This document shows, piece by piece, positions 48,901 through 56,157 of a stretch of 64,000 bases of DNA. Positions within the stretch are counted from its first letter, which is position 1, and each line of letters begins with the position of its first letter. The position numbers and the translations under genes were made by a program. This DNA is from Deltaproteobacteria bacterium. Lineage in GTDB: Bacteria > Myxococcota_A > Polyangia > Polyangiales > Houyiibacteriaceae. The stretch is from contig JAEPMI010000013.1 of NCBI GenBank assembly GCA_017644045.1, positions 248,001 through 312,000 of the forward strand. Reading direction: 5' to 3'. The notes beneath the pieces were generated by a model. It was given only the letters and a program-made list of their open reading frames with translations, did no database searches and was not told the origin of the DNA.

Positions 48901-51900
48901 CGGCTACCCCGCTCAGCTCCGGATGGTTCCGCTGAACGCGGGATGCACGCCCACCGCCATGGTCGCCGGCGATGGCGTCGACAACGACTGCGATGGTCGC
49001 GCCGACGAGGAGCTGGCCAACGGTCTCGACGACGACGGCGATGGTCTCGTCGACGAGGACGTCGAGGACACAACCACGCCCGTCCCGAACGCGGCGCCCG
49101 TTGCGTACGACCGGTCCGATTCGACGGTGGAGGACACGCCGCTCGCCGTGGTGCTCACCGGCTTCGACGCCAACGGAGACAGCATCACCTACGAGCTCCT
49201 CTCCTCGCCGGGCAACGGAGCGACCAGCGGAACCCCTCCGCTCGTGACCTACACCCCGGTGACGGACTTCGTCGGGACCGACAGCTTCACCTATCGAGCG
49301 TTCGACGGGACCGACTACTCGGCGCCGGCCACAGTGACCATCACGGTCCGTTCGGAGAACGACCCGCCGCAGATCAACCTCGCACCGGTCGCCAACGCCC
49401 TCGAGGATGCCGTGTTCGCGCTCAACTGCGTCGCGATCGACGTCGACACCGAGCCGGGCTGCGACCTCACCTGGGAGCTGGTCGAAGGACCGCCCGGAAT
49501 GACGATGGACGCCGCCACCGGTGACCTCTTCTGGGTCCCGCCGGCCGACGGCAGCTTCCCGATCACCGTCGCCGTCGAGGACTGCCATGGCGCGCGCGAC
49601 GAGTTCTCGTTCTTGCTGGTCGTCGACGAGATCTTCGACGCCCCGTACATCACGTCCCGACCGGTCACCACGGCGACCTTCAACCTCGGCTACAGCTACC
49701 AGGTCACGGCGGCGGATCCCGACTCGGTGATCCCGAGTTCGCTGATCGACGAGTTCCAGCTGCTGACCTCGCCCAGCGGGATGACCATCGACACGGCGAC
49801 CGGCCTCATCCAGTGGAGCCCAGTACTCGCCGACGCGGGCGAACACGAGGTGGAGGTCATCGCGATCGACGGCACCGGGCTGCAGTCACAGCCGCAGCGC
49901 TTCACGCTGGTGGTCGCCGGTGACGGCAGCGCCCCGCACGTGACGATCACGGCCGAGCCCTACATCGTGCTTCCGGGTGCCGACACCACCGTCACGGTGG
50001 CCGCCACGGACGACGACTCGGCGGTGATCGACGTCGTGACCATCGACGGGACTCCGGTCACGCTCGATGGCGCGGGCCAGGTGGTGTGGACTGCTCCCTC
50101 CGTGGGCGTCTACGTGGCTCACGCCGAGGCCGTCGATCCCAGCGGGAACCGCGGCATCGCGGAGACACAGATCCGCGTGATCGACAGCGCCGACGATCTC
50201 CCGCCCCAGGTGACGCTCACGGCGCCGACCCCCGACGCGGAGCTCACCTACCTCCACGACGTGGTGGGCTCCGTGAACGACGCCAACCTCTACGAGTGGA
50301 CCATCGACATTCGGCCCACGGACGGTCGCAGCTATCGTACGCTCGTTCGGGGCACCGCCAACGCCAGCGGCACCCTCGGTCAGGTGGACGCCACTCTCCT
50401 CGAGAACGGCCGCTACGTGCTTCGCCTGCACGCCGAAGACGTGAATGGGCAGGTCGGCGAGGCGAAGGTGCCAGTGCAGGTCGCCGGTCAGGCCAAGCTG
50501 GGCGTGGTCCAGCTCGCGTTCACCGACCTGGTGATCGACGACGTCGGCATCCCGCTCGCGCTGGTTCGAACCTACGACTCACGCCGCGTGAACCGAGAGG
50601 GAGACTTCGGCCACGGGTGGGAGCTCGAGATGCGAACCGGCCGCGTGCAGCACAACCGGCCGCTCCACGAGGACATCCTGATCACCAACCCCCCGCTCGA
50701 CCTGCTCGGCGGTTCGCTCATCCCGTGCACGCTGGTCGAGGAGCAGGAGTACCACTTCACCGAGGTGCGGCTGAGCGACGACGAGTACTACGTCTTCCGC
50801 CCGGAGATCGGAAACCTGCAGGAGGTGACCGGCTCGTGCTCCGGTGACTTCGGCTTCGAGTTCGTCGACGGCAGCGACTCCGGCGCGACCCTCGGCATCA
50901 TCGGCAACACCACCGTGCGTGCCCGAGCCATCGGAGCCATCACCGGTGCCAACTTCGGCATCCGTGGAAACCTGACCGACGTCTTCACCGGTGAGGACTT
51001 CGCTCCGAAGCAGTTCCGCCTGACCACCCGCGACGGGCGCATCTTCGACATCACCGAAGGTAAGGGCATCGTCCGCTACTCGGACCCCAACGGGAACACC
51101 CTCTTCCTCGATGACTTCGGCCTCATCCACTCGAGCGGCCGGGCCATCGAGATCAACCGCGACCCCACCGGCCGCATCACGGACATCCGCGACGGCGCGG
51201 GCCGCTCGGTGACCTACGAGTACGACGCCACCGGCAACCTCGTCGGCATGACCGACCCCGCCGAGCGCGAGACCCAGTACGAGTACCGGGTTCCGTCCTT
51301 CCCCCACCACCTCACCGACATCATCGACAGCCGCGGCATCCGCGTGGCCGCGATGGACTACACGGACGAAGGCCGGCTCGACACCCTGTGCGACGCCGAC
51401 GGTGTGTGCTTCGACAACGAGTACGATCTCGCGGGCCGCGAGCTCACCCGCTTGGACGGCCTCGGTAAGCCCACCCGCTACATCTACGATGAGCGCGGCC
51501 GCGTCGAGACCGCCGTCGACGGCAACGGCGGCGTGACCCAGTACACCTATCGCTTCCCGACCTTCCCCTACCAGGTTCAGACCGTCGCTGACCCGGAGGG
51601 GAACACGACCACCTACAACTACGTCGAGTTCAGACCCGACGTAGCTGAAGTTATCACCCCTTGTCCCACCGGTGTACCGATCGCCGAGTGCACTACGAGC
51701 TACACCTACGACGACGCGGGGCGCCGGACCTCGATGACCTCGACCACCGGAGGCACGCTGACCTACGAGTACGACGGGGCCGGGAACCGAACGGCCGTCC
51801 GCGACGAGCTCGCCAACCTCATCGAGTCCTCGACCTACAACGCCGACGGAACGGTCGCGACCCGGACGAACCGCTTTGGGATCACCACCCTCGACTATGC

Positions 51901-54900
51901 TGACGGGTCACCTCAGCCGACTCGGATCACCGAACCGGAGGGTGCCATCATCGACTTCGCGTACACCGTCGACGGTGACGTCGAGCGGGTGGCACGCGGG
52001 TCGATCGTGCACTCCTACCGCTATGACGACGTGGGGCGGATGCAGTTCGCTGATTACGGCGCAGGGGTGACAGTCAGTTACGCCTATGGCCAGCTCAACG
52101 AGTGGACCAGCATCGAGGGGCCCACCTTCGGCCGCGTGGAGCGCCGCTTCAGTGGAGGCGGAAAGCTGATCGGCTGGACGGAGCCCAATGGCGACACCTA
52201 CTCCAAGACATATGACGCAGTGGGTCGCCTTCGTAGCGAGGTCGACGCCACCGGGAACGTCACCACCCACGACTACGACGACGCGGGGCACCTCGAGCGC
52301 ACGGTCGACGCGGTGCGCGGAGAGACGGTGTACGAGCGTGACCTGGCCGGCCGCACCGAGGCGGTCACGGACGTGCTCGGGCACCGCACCGTCCACACCC
52401 GCGACGCGGGCCGGCTCGCTTCCATCACCGACCCGCGCATGGCAGTGTGGCTCCGCGGACTGAGCTCGACGACGCCCTCGCAGACGGACCCCCTCGGCCA
52501 CTCCACCACCCACCACCTCAGCCCGCACGGGTTGCTCGAGCAGACCGATCACCCGGACAGCACGACGACGAGCCAGACCTACCTCGGTCGGACCGGTTAC
52601 GACTCGTCGAGCAGCTTCCCGCTCACCCAAACGGACGAGCGCAGCGAGCAGCGTACGTTCAGCTATGATGGCTCGAACGTGCTGCAGACCGTCAGCGTGG
52701 TTGGTGGTGCGACGCACCAGTTCGATCACGCGCTTGAGCCGGCACGCGACGTGACGTGGCAGGTGCAGAGCGGTGAGGTCACGGTCATCGCCGCGGGCGC
52801 GCGCGAGCCGGTGTCGCGCTTCGCCTCTTACGACGAAGAGCGGGACCCGAAGCCGCGGGAGGCAATGTCCGTTGCTGACCGGCTGACCCGCCATGAGACC
52901 CCGGAGGGCGACGTGACGAGCTGGGTCTACGGCGCCGACGGGCTGATGGAGCGAGTGGACCTTTCCCACGGCCAATCTCGGAGCTACACCTACGACAGCG
53001 CTCGGCACCTCGAGCGCGTCGACTTCCCGGACGGCGAGCACACCACCCATGTGCACGACACGGCCGGCCGGGAGCTCAGCCGCACCGGCAGCGACGGCAC
53101 GGCACTGACGTGGTCCTATGGCCCGAACGACCGCGTCACCCAGCACAGCGACAGCACCGGCACGACGACCTACAACTTCGACGGCGCGGGGCGACCGGAT
53201 CTGCTGACGGCGCCAACCGGTGCAAGCATCGACTGGGGCTACGACGGGCGCGACCAGGTGACCACTGTGGACGTTGGTGCTGACCCCTCGGTCGACCCGC
53301 GGCGCTTCGTGACCAGCTATCGCTACGACGGCGCCGGCAACCTGGACCAGCTCACTGATCCGGCAGGCGGCGTCACGACGCGGGTCTTCGACCTCGCCGG
53401 CCGGCTGACGGACATCCAGCGCCCGAACGGCCTCGACACGACCTTCGCCTACGACAGCCGCAACCGCATCACCTCGGTGGTGCACGAGCGCGCGAACGGT
53501 ACTGTGCTGGCCTCGGTCAGCTACGTGCGCGGCTCGATCGGCGAGCCCACGCGCATCCAGCGCGAGGACGGCAGCTACGTCGAGGTCGACTACGACGCCT
53601 CGCTGCGCATCACCGAGGAGCGCTTCTTCGACAGCGCTGGCGTCCGGGAGGAGACGCTGACCTACGGCTACGACCTCGACGGCAAGCGCACCTCGCTGAC
53701 TCGCACCAACGCGGCCGGAACGCCGACAGTAGAGACCTACATCTACGACACCGGCGCGCGCCTCACCCGCATCGAGGTGGGGGGCTCGGCGATCGCCAAC
53801 TACGAGTACGACGCGCGGGCCCGGCTCACCCGCATCACCACGGGAGCGGCAGTCCAGCAGCTAGAGTACGACGTGAACGACCACCTGGTCCGCGTCATTG
53901 ACGTCGCCACCGGCGACGAGGTGCGCTTCGCCTACGACGCCGCTGGCCGGCGCGTCGGCCGCACCGAGCTCACCGGCGGAGCCATCACCGACGAAGTGCG
54001 CTGGCTAAGCGGCCCCAATGCCGCCGACGGCCTCGCCTCACCGCACCTGACCCTCGACGCCAGCGGCGCCCCCACCAACGTCTACCTCTTCGACGACGGG
54101 GTCATCGGCAACACCGGCCCGGCTGCCCGCCTGGACCCAAGCACCAACGAGGCCACCTACTACCTTCGCGACGCCCTGGGCACCGTCATCGCGCTGGCGG
54201 ACGAGACCGGCGGGGAAGGCACGCTGCGGTACGACGCGTTCGGCAACGAGCGGGGCGCCAGCGGTCCGCTAGCCTCGGCCGGGCCGGAGGGGGACTTCCG
54301 GTTCCATGGTCACTGGGCCGACCCGAGCGGGCTCCATCACGCGCGGGCCCGGGCATACGACCCGGCGACGGGTCGGTTCACGAGCCGCGACCCGGCGGAG
54401 GGGGTGCGGAGCCGGCCCGAGAGCTACGCACCGTATGGGTTTGGACAGGCTAGCCCGCTACTCTTCGCTGATCCCACGGGTCGCACGTCGCTGCTTAGAC
54501 TGACGGTGGCGGTCCAGGTCCGGGTCAATATCATTCTCGCCCAAACGGTGGCCAGATTGGCTCCAGGCGGAGGGATTTGGTGGATTCAACATGGTCATCA
54601 TGCGATACCAAAGTTCCTCCAGGGGCTCCGAGTTCAGGGACTGTACCAGATGCCGTGGGCGGCCCACTCTGCGTATCACGGGGTCTTGCACAGGGTGCTC
54701 CTGGCACGCGGGCTGCCTTCATCCAATGCTAGCGCGGCTACATGGCGCAGCTATTTCATAAACAACCCAGGATCCCAGCGGCGAGCTTTTCAAGCGATGC
54801 TCGACGCAGCAAAGGTCATCGATGAACGATTTGGTGCAGAACTGATGAGACTCAATAACGGCCGTTCGCTTGTCCAACAAATCTGGAGAAACATATACAG

Positions 54901-54922
54901 TGGCGAATACGTTCCATACTAA
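42971..54922 (+). CDS. giant multidomain lipoprotein with Rhs/YD shell and C-terminal toxin-like tip
   Basis: 3983 residues (about 415 kDa). The GTG start has GGAG 7 bases ahead; lipobox LGLLVAVTAC. Order by rough residue: GLUG-like beta repeats 60-320; eight MopE-type Cys/Asp repeats 330-740; three related Cys-rich modules 755-895; two galactose-binding-like modules 900-1195; PKD 1200-1265 and 1370-1455; Ig-like 1460-1547; IgGFc-binding-type domain 1557-1989; more MopE loops near 2005-2030; cadherin-like modules 2037-2510; Rhs core with YD repeats 2510-3830, including LALVRTYDSRR and the closing DPSGLHHARARAYDPATGRF and FADPTGRT; then a variable tip 3836-3983. The architecture is that of a surface-anchored polymorphic toxin or adhesin. 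Export route is not evident. Confidence 0.9.
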   Translation: MSRESLPDRLHPMIYRASRLTLGLLVAVTACTDGADSAAFGSSVHASSSPDAGPDAGPPPFCGGAGSLTDPYLVCTCSELQAMETNLGAHYRLANDIDCSSFDAGDGNGFRPVGEFDWEGRFRGSLDGAGHIVSNLTITRSSENDVALFGATDGANVQQLGLATVSITGGEKSAALVGFMQGGQVTECYATGSVTGGWSAGGLVAYAFYTAIADSYSSVAVDGGYDSGLAVGIIDNSSVDRVHTSGTSVSTGLTFLGYELASTDSGAYFDCTVAGTCTASRAATTTELQTQSFLEAASYDFVDVWGYRSAGSYACLQWEPGCGGSCGTSDTTCDGVDDDCDGTFDENYTPYATACGTGVCAASGSTSCVSGAVQDSCTEGSPSGTDDSCDSVDQDCDGSTDEAYAPAPTSCGVGVCSASGATSCVDGAVEDSCEAGSGAADDTTCDSVDDDCDGIADEDYAGSSTSCGVGACAASGVLSCAAGTETDSCAPGSATGDDSDCDGVDDDCDGSVDESYSPVATSCGTGVCGSTGSTSCVAGAVVDSCEAGSPSGDDSSCNGLDDDCDGTTDEAYATVPTSCGVGVCGATGATSCVAGAVQDSCTAGSATGDDSSCDGLDADCDGTVDESYASVATSCGVGVCGAIGATSCTAGSVVDSCSPGSPSGDDSLCDGLDADCDGSTDESYVAAATSCGVGGCSRAGALICAGGTVQDSCVPGSPAADDVSCDLVDDDCDGASDEDFAPFCSGTEWLDCVAGALAGTECEDADACNGVETCAVAGCQAGTPPTIDDGNPCTADSCDPVAGVFHDPLAAGVACPDGDLCNGDETCDGSGVCVGGVPPTIDDGYPCTTDSCDPVTGVSNDLLPEGTSCSDGNPCNGEETCNAGGVCTAGLPPATGACVPAAPTARFYVPKRADVLFQGTGATLVSYTNAAAGPSTPIGRVGLSFDATPTGEFIMAVGSQRPGAPQLISQVRLDAASTGYSVRTFEVWASTTTTDPGEFELVYTGVTPNENRRVTFDIPPTPARFVRFVMVDNHGDSFTRVRDLQIFSTTNSGSLVSMAEAGATSAASSNEINSGQAHDYCGPTCNSYWSSASGDVAGAFLTVDLPGDAPFLVDAVRLRPDNFTSDIRDVEIWASATGDQPGDFSLVRAVEVDRTRDQEWVVGFEPTRARYLELRVLTNHGGSNVRVYDFAALAANRGGLAVSFQDISTAGGDPIEHWLWDFGDGSTSTAQNPRHVFPGPGTYLVRLTAVGEYGSTSSYEMLYEALQPPAAALTVDDHPVDANVTTWVNDVTVHDAPLAGVRWTDPLGAVTQDVPGSRRSIRERDPGDYLVGMTAVDVFELEASTIAVVTVVETPPEIEAADDMTLRWGELWAPPDSPTVTDETSSSDLSCLWDFGDGSPTEAIGPGCQSSAALNEYVNDVQHSWSDPGIYEASVAVTDPSGLTTLDEFTVTVVKRDTGVSIDPVPGAVAGGTLPVRVRLFDRFDASAPMAGQTVTVSLDSQSVVGAIGADGSTTVFLDFQPVVTQTVSAVYAGDGYYNPSATSSVQPEVTPPDQPDNCGTEYIFQFPETEGAGFNSGSPDGPARPYILLYGEVPTAVEINHRGLGFTAVADVVPGEVTVVKMPTAVMHPPVAEASEFAVHIRSPREVCVQALSSQQYSSDGLLALPVTALGNHHVVPSYGGRLQAATDSNLTITATQDATTVTIIPSTAVDAGTATPSGTGTEPADVPFDVVLDRFETLHLRAADVAGESEYEDLTGTQIFSTAPVAVLAGHDCTEIPQYYTACDYLVEQVPSVDKLGVDFLVAPLSDRQSYEVRIVAAFDGTQVTIDSGTPLSLDAGEFHSQMIDTVDVAMHIQTSQPALVAQYGTSTNFDNTVGDPMMTLVIPTSQFDDDVFVTSIPETSHEFEDWINVVVETAEAGGLRVDGSPIAEPFTPIATTGYSYAQLQVSTGSHRLTHLTPGVTFGAYAYGWATDDSYGYPAQLRMVPLNAGCTPTAMVAGDGVDNDCDGRADEELANGLDDDGDGLVDEDVEDTTTPVPNAAPVAYDRSDSTVEDTPLAVVLTGFDANGDSITYELLSSPGNGATSGTPPLVTYTPVTDFVGTDSFTYRAFDGTDYSAPATVTITVRSENDPPQINLAPVANALEDAVFALNCVAIDVDTEPGCDLTWELVEGPPGMTMDAATGDLFWVPPADGSFPITVAVEDCHGARDEFSFLLVVDEIFDAPYITSRPVTTATFNLGYSYQVTAADPDSVIPSSLIDEFQLLTSPSGMTIDTATGLIQWSPVLADAGEHEVEVIAIDGTGLQSQPQRFTLVVAGDGSAPHVTITAEPYIVLPGADTTVTVAATDDDSAVIDVVTIDGTPVTLDGAGQVVWTAPSVGVYVAHAEAVDPSGNRGIAETQIRVIDSADDLPPQVTLTAPTPDAELTYLHDVVGSVNDANLYEWTIDIRPTDGRSYRTLVRGTANASGTLGQVDATLLENGRYVLRLHAEDVNGQVGEAKVPVQVAGQAKLGVVQLAFTDLVIDDVGIPLALVRTYDSRRVNREGDFGHGWELEMRTGRVQHNRPLHEDILITNPPLDLLGGSLIPCTLVEEQEYHFTEVRLSDDEYYVFRPEIGNLQEVTGSCSGDFGFEFVDGSDSGATLGIIGNTTVRARAIGAITGANFGIRGNLTDVFTGEDFAPKQFRLTTRDGRIFDITEGKGIVRYSDPNGNTLFLDDFGLIHSSGRAIEINRDPTGRITDIRDGAGRSVTYEYDATGNLVGMTDPAERETQYEYRVPSFPHHLTDIIDSRGIRVAAMDYTDEGRLDTLCDADGVCFDNEYDLAGRELTRLDGLGKPTRYIYDERGRVETAVDGNGGVTQYTYRFPTFPYQVQTVADPEGNTTTYNYVEFRPDVAEVITPCPTGVPIAECTTSYTYDDAGRRTSMTSTTGGTLTYEYDGAGNRTAVRDELANLIESSTYNADGTVATRTNRFGITTLDYADGSPQPTRITEPEGAIIDFAYTVDGDVERVARGSIVHSYRYDDVGRMQFADYGAGVTVSYAYGQLNEWTSIEGPTFGRVERRFSGGGKLIGWTEPNGDTYSKTYDAVGRLRSEVDATGNVTTHDYDDAGHLERTVDAVRGETVYERDLAGRTEAVTDVLGHRTVHTRDAGRLASITDPRMAVWLRGLSSTTPSQTDPLGHSTTHHLSPHGLLEQTDHPDSTTTSQTYLGRTGYDSSSSFPLTQTDERSEQRTFSYDGSNVLQTVSVVGGATHQFDHALEPARDVTWQVQSGEVTVIAAGAREPVSRFASYDEERDPKPREAMSVADRLTRHETPEGDVTSWVYGADGLMERVDLSHGQSRSYTYDSARHLERVDFPDGEHTTHVHDTAGRELSRTGSDGTALTWSYGPNDRVTQHSDSTGTTTYNFDGAGRPDLLTAPTGASIDWGYDGRDQVTTVDVGADPSVDPRRFVTSYRYDGAGNLDQLTDPAGGVTTRVFDLAGRLTDIQRPNGLDTTFAYDSRNRITSVVHERANGTVLASVSYVRGSIGEPTRIQREDGSYVEVDYDASLRITEERFFDSAGVREETLTYGYDLDGKRTSLTRTNAAGTPTVETYIYDTGARLTRIEVGGSAIANYEYDARARLTRITTGAAVQQLEYDVNDHLVRVIDVATGDEVRFAYDAAGRRVGRTELTGGAITDEVRWLSGPNAADGLASPHLTLDASGAPTNVYLFDDGVIGNTGPAARLDPSTNEATYYLRDALGTVIALADETGGEGTLRYDAFGNERGASGPLASAGPEGDFRFHGHWADPSGLHHARARAYDPATGRFTSRDPAEGVRSRPESYAPYGFGQASPLLFADPTGRTSLLRLTVAVQVRVNIILAQTVARLAPGGGIWWIQHGHHAIPKFLQGLRVQGLYQMPWAAHSAYHGVLHRVLLARGLPSSNASAATWRSYFINNPGSQRRAFQAMLDAAKVIDERFGAELMRLNNGRSLVQQIWRNIYSGEYVPY
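43960..45195 (+). repeat. eight MopE-type repeats (about 171 bases each) in the giant gene
   Basis: Eight degenerate tandem units of about 57 codons. Each contains [V/L]D[D/Q/A]DCDG followed by x-x-DE-[N/A/D/S]-[Y/F] and two Cys-rich strings like TSCGVGVC and SCVAGAV-DSC. Asp-Cys loops like these are thought to bind calcium. The DNA copies differ in many third positions, so they are old or under diversification. Related single loops recur at 48970-49060 of the same gene and in the lipoprotein at 4487-5917. Confidence 0.8.
54478..54922 (+). other. C-terminal toxin-like tip with HNH-type HH motif
   Basis: From just after the Rhs closing FADPTGR, the last 146 residues differ from the shell. They read WWIQHGHHAIPKFLQG, then LYQMPWAAHSAYHGVLHRVL, then helices rich in Asn/Arg. 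HHAIPK with two later His (AHSAYH) suggests an HNH/endonuclease VII-like nuclease core (AHH/WHH-type families are the nearest in style). The DNA is visibly less GC-biased than the shell (many codons ending in T or A). Such variable ends follow Rhs shells in polymorphic toxins. The enzyme class is an inference. Confidence 0.6.
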
Positions 54923-54981
54923 GGTCTCCTGTGTGAACGGCGGCGCTAGTGACTGATTCGTCGATCGTTGGAGTTGATGCG

Positions 54982-55608
54982 ATGGCCCTTCTGCTTGATG
55001 CGGAGGGTGGGCGAAGGTGTGACCACTGTGCTTCATGGATCGAGACTCCGAACTCTCTGCGGTGCAAGTCTGACACCAGAGAGGACTGCCTTTGGGAACT
55101 GGCCGACCAGAGGGGCAAAGGTGGAACTGTGATGGAGCCATGGCTCGCAGATGAGCTTGGGCTCGACACTTCGCTCCTCATTCCTGGGATCATCGAAATG
55201 CCTTGGGGGGACCAAAGGGAGGTGCTCGCTTCGACGGGCTTCCCAACAGTGAACGGCAGGCACCAAGCGACAGCGTCTGGCTGGTCATGTAGTAGGTGCG
55301 GGTCGTTCGCATCGGCTCGCATGGACCTTGCCGAAGGAGGATCCGGAGCACATTACTTCGCTCGATGCGCGGATAGGGTCGGCGTGGCGGGGAAAGAATC
55401 GTTCCTTTTTGGCTTTGCAGGCGTCCAGTCTTGGGTGGCTATGGATGAGCCGGGCCCTCTCCTTGACTGTCGAAGAGTTGTCTCTCGTCTAACGATATCG
55501 AGGCTCCACTGGATCAATGACTCTGAGATTGTCGATCCAACGGGCCTTCCCGAACATCCAGGATTCGACGACTTGGTGCCCTGGTCGGCTGGCGATGTGG
55601 AAATGTAG
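54982..55608 (+). CDS. putative immunity protein for the Rhs tip (zinc-ribbon-like)
   Basis: A 208-residue product from ATG 54982 (GGAG 8 bases ahead; GTG 54949 is the alternative start). It lies 26 to 59 bases after the giant gene, on the same strand, and shares its tip's low-GC codon use. Pairs of Cys suggest zinc binding: GRRCDHCASW near the start, and GWSCSRCGSFASAR near residue 100. Other strings are LWELADQRGKGG, GQVSWVAMDEPGPL and ISRLHWINDSEIVDP. No known immunity family is recognised; position and composition are the reasons for the call. Confidence 0.6.
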   Translation: MALLLDAEGGRRCDHCASWIETPNSLRCKSDTREDCLWELADQRGKGGTVMEPWLADELGLDTSLLIPGIIEMPWGDQREVLASTGFPTVNGRHQATASGWSCSRCGSFASARMDLAEGGSGAHYFARCADRVGVAGKESFLFGFAGVQSWVAMDEPGPLLDCRRVVSRLTISRLHWINDSEIVDPTGLPEHPGFDDLVPWSAGDVEM

Positions 55609-55807
55609 GCTCACCAGATCGGGCACGCGCTCCGCCCAGTTTCGTCGCTTGGAAAGCCCCCCCCTCGCAAGTTCAGCGACCCCCCTCATCCGCGAACGCG
55701 ACGGCGATCGCGGGCGCGAGGGGCTCCGGGTCTGAAAGGGGAGGCGTATGAGGGGTGGTGCACTGGGCTGAGCGTGCCAGTGCATCGCTCGGCGGACTCG
55801 CGTCGAA
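55609..55807. other. about 200 bases between immunity gene and broken nucleotidyltransferase
   Basis: No credible gene. The minus strand has an Arg/Ser-rich open frame that runs across it (a shadow). It holds a C-run and the hairpin at 55759-55784. It may be degraded remains of the neighbouring gene's 3' part. Confidence 0.4.
55759..55784. repeat. hairpin with perfect 8-base arms
   Basis: TGCACTGG (55759-55766) and CCAGTGCA (55777-55784) pair perfectly around a 10-base loop. It lies in the degenerate stretch next to the broken nucleotidyltransferase gene. It may be a regulatory or recombination relic; there is no T-run. Confidence 0.4.
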
Positions 55808-56104
55808 TCAGAGGAAGAGGTCGGGCCGGTCGGGCACGGAACCGGGCTCGAGGTCCACATCGAGTCGGTCGCCGAGCTCGTCACAGCCGACCAAGGGGGG
55901 CACCATCCCGAAGCTGGAGGGGGCCACCCGCGCGCTTCGTGGATGCGCGGGTCCTCGCGGTCCTCGAACCACAAATCGATGTCCACAGTCGACGTGTCTG
56001 CGCCTTGCAGGACCGCCGCGCTGAGCCCGACGACCCAGGGGAGGCGTTCAACACATCGCCTCGACGAGCTTGCGCTGTTCGGCGTCCAGTTGGTCGAGCT
56101 CCAT
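55808..56104 (-). pseudogene. broken nucleotidyltransferase-like gene (two compensating frameshifts)
   Basis: Reading from ATG 56104: MELDQLDAEQRKLVEAMC then a stop at 56050-56048. One frame over, the protein continues ERLPWVVGLSAAVLQGADTSTVDIDLWFEDREDPRIHEA, where G-S-A-x-L-x-G followed by T-x-DIDLW is a nucleotidyltransferase core. Near 55932 it must return to the first frame: ARVAPSSFGMVPPLVGCDELGDRLDVDLEPG to a stop at 55810-55808. Two shifts cancel each other, so either it is a decayed gene or a mis-read in the assembly. The remaining part is shorter than a full enzyme. It might have been an antitoxin-linked or defence nucleotidyltransferase. Confidence 0.6.
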
Positions 56105-56157
56105 CGCACTCACACTCTGCCGTGCGCGCGACAGTAGGGCAATCGTGAAGGCCGACG

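Noticed and set aside
47351-49846. 831-codon minus-strand frame inside the giant gene
   Set aside because: Shadow: codon use and Rhs/PKD/IgGFc motifs support the plus-strand frame; the antisense product has no domain.
54704-54720. TGGCACG string inside the giant gene as a sigma54 promoter
   Set aside because: It lies in coding sequence; the -12 part (CTGCC) departs from TTGCW and there is no following gene start at suitable distance.
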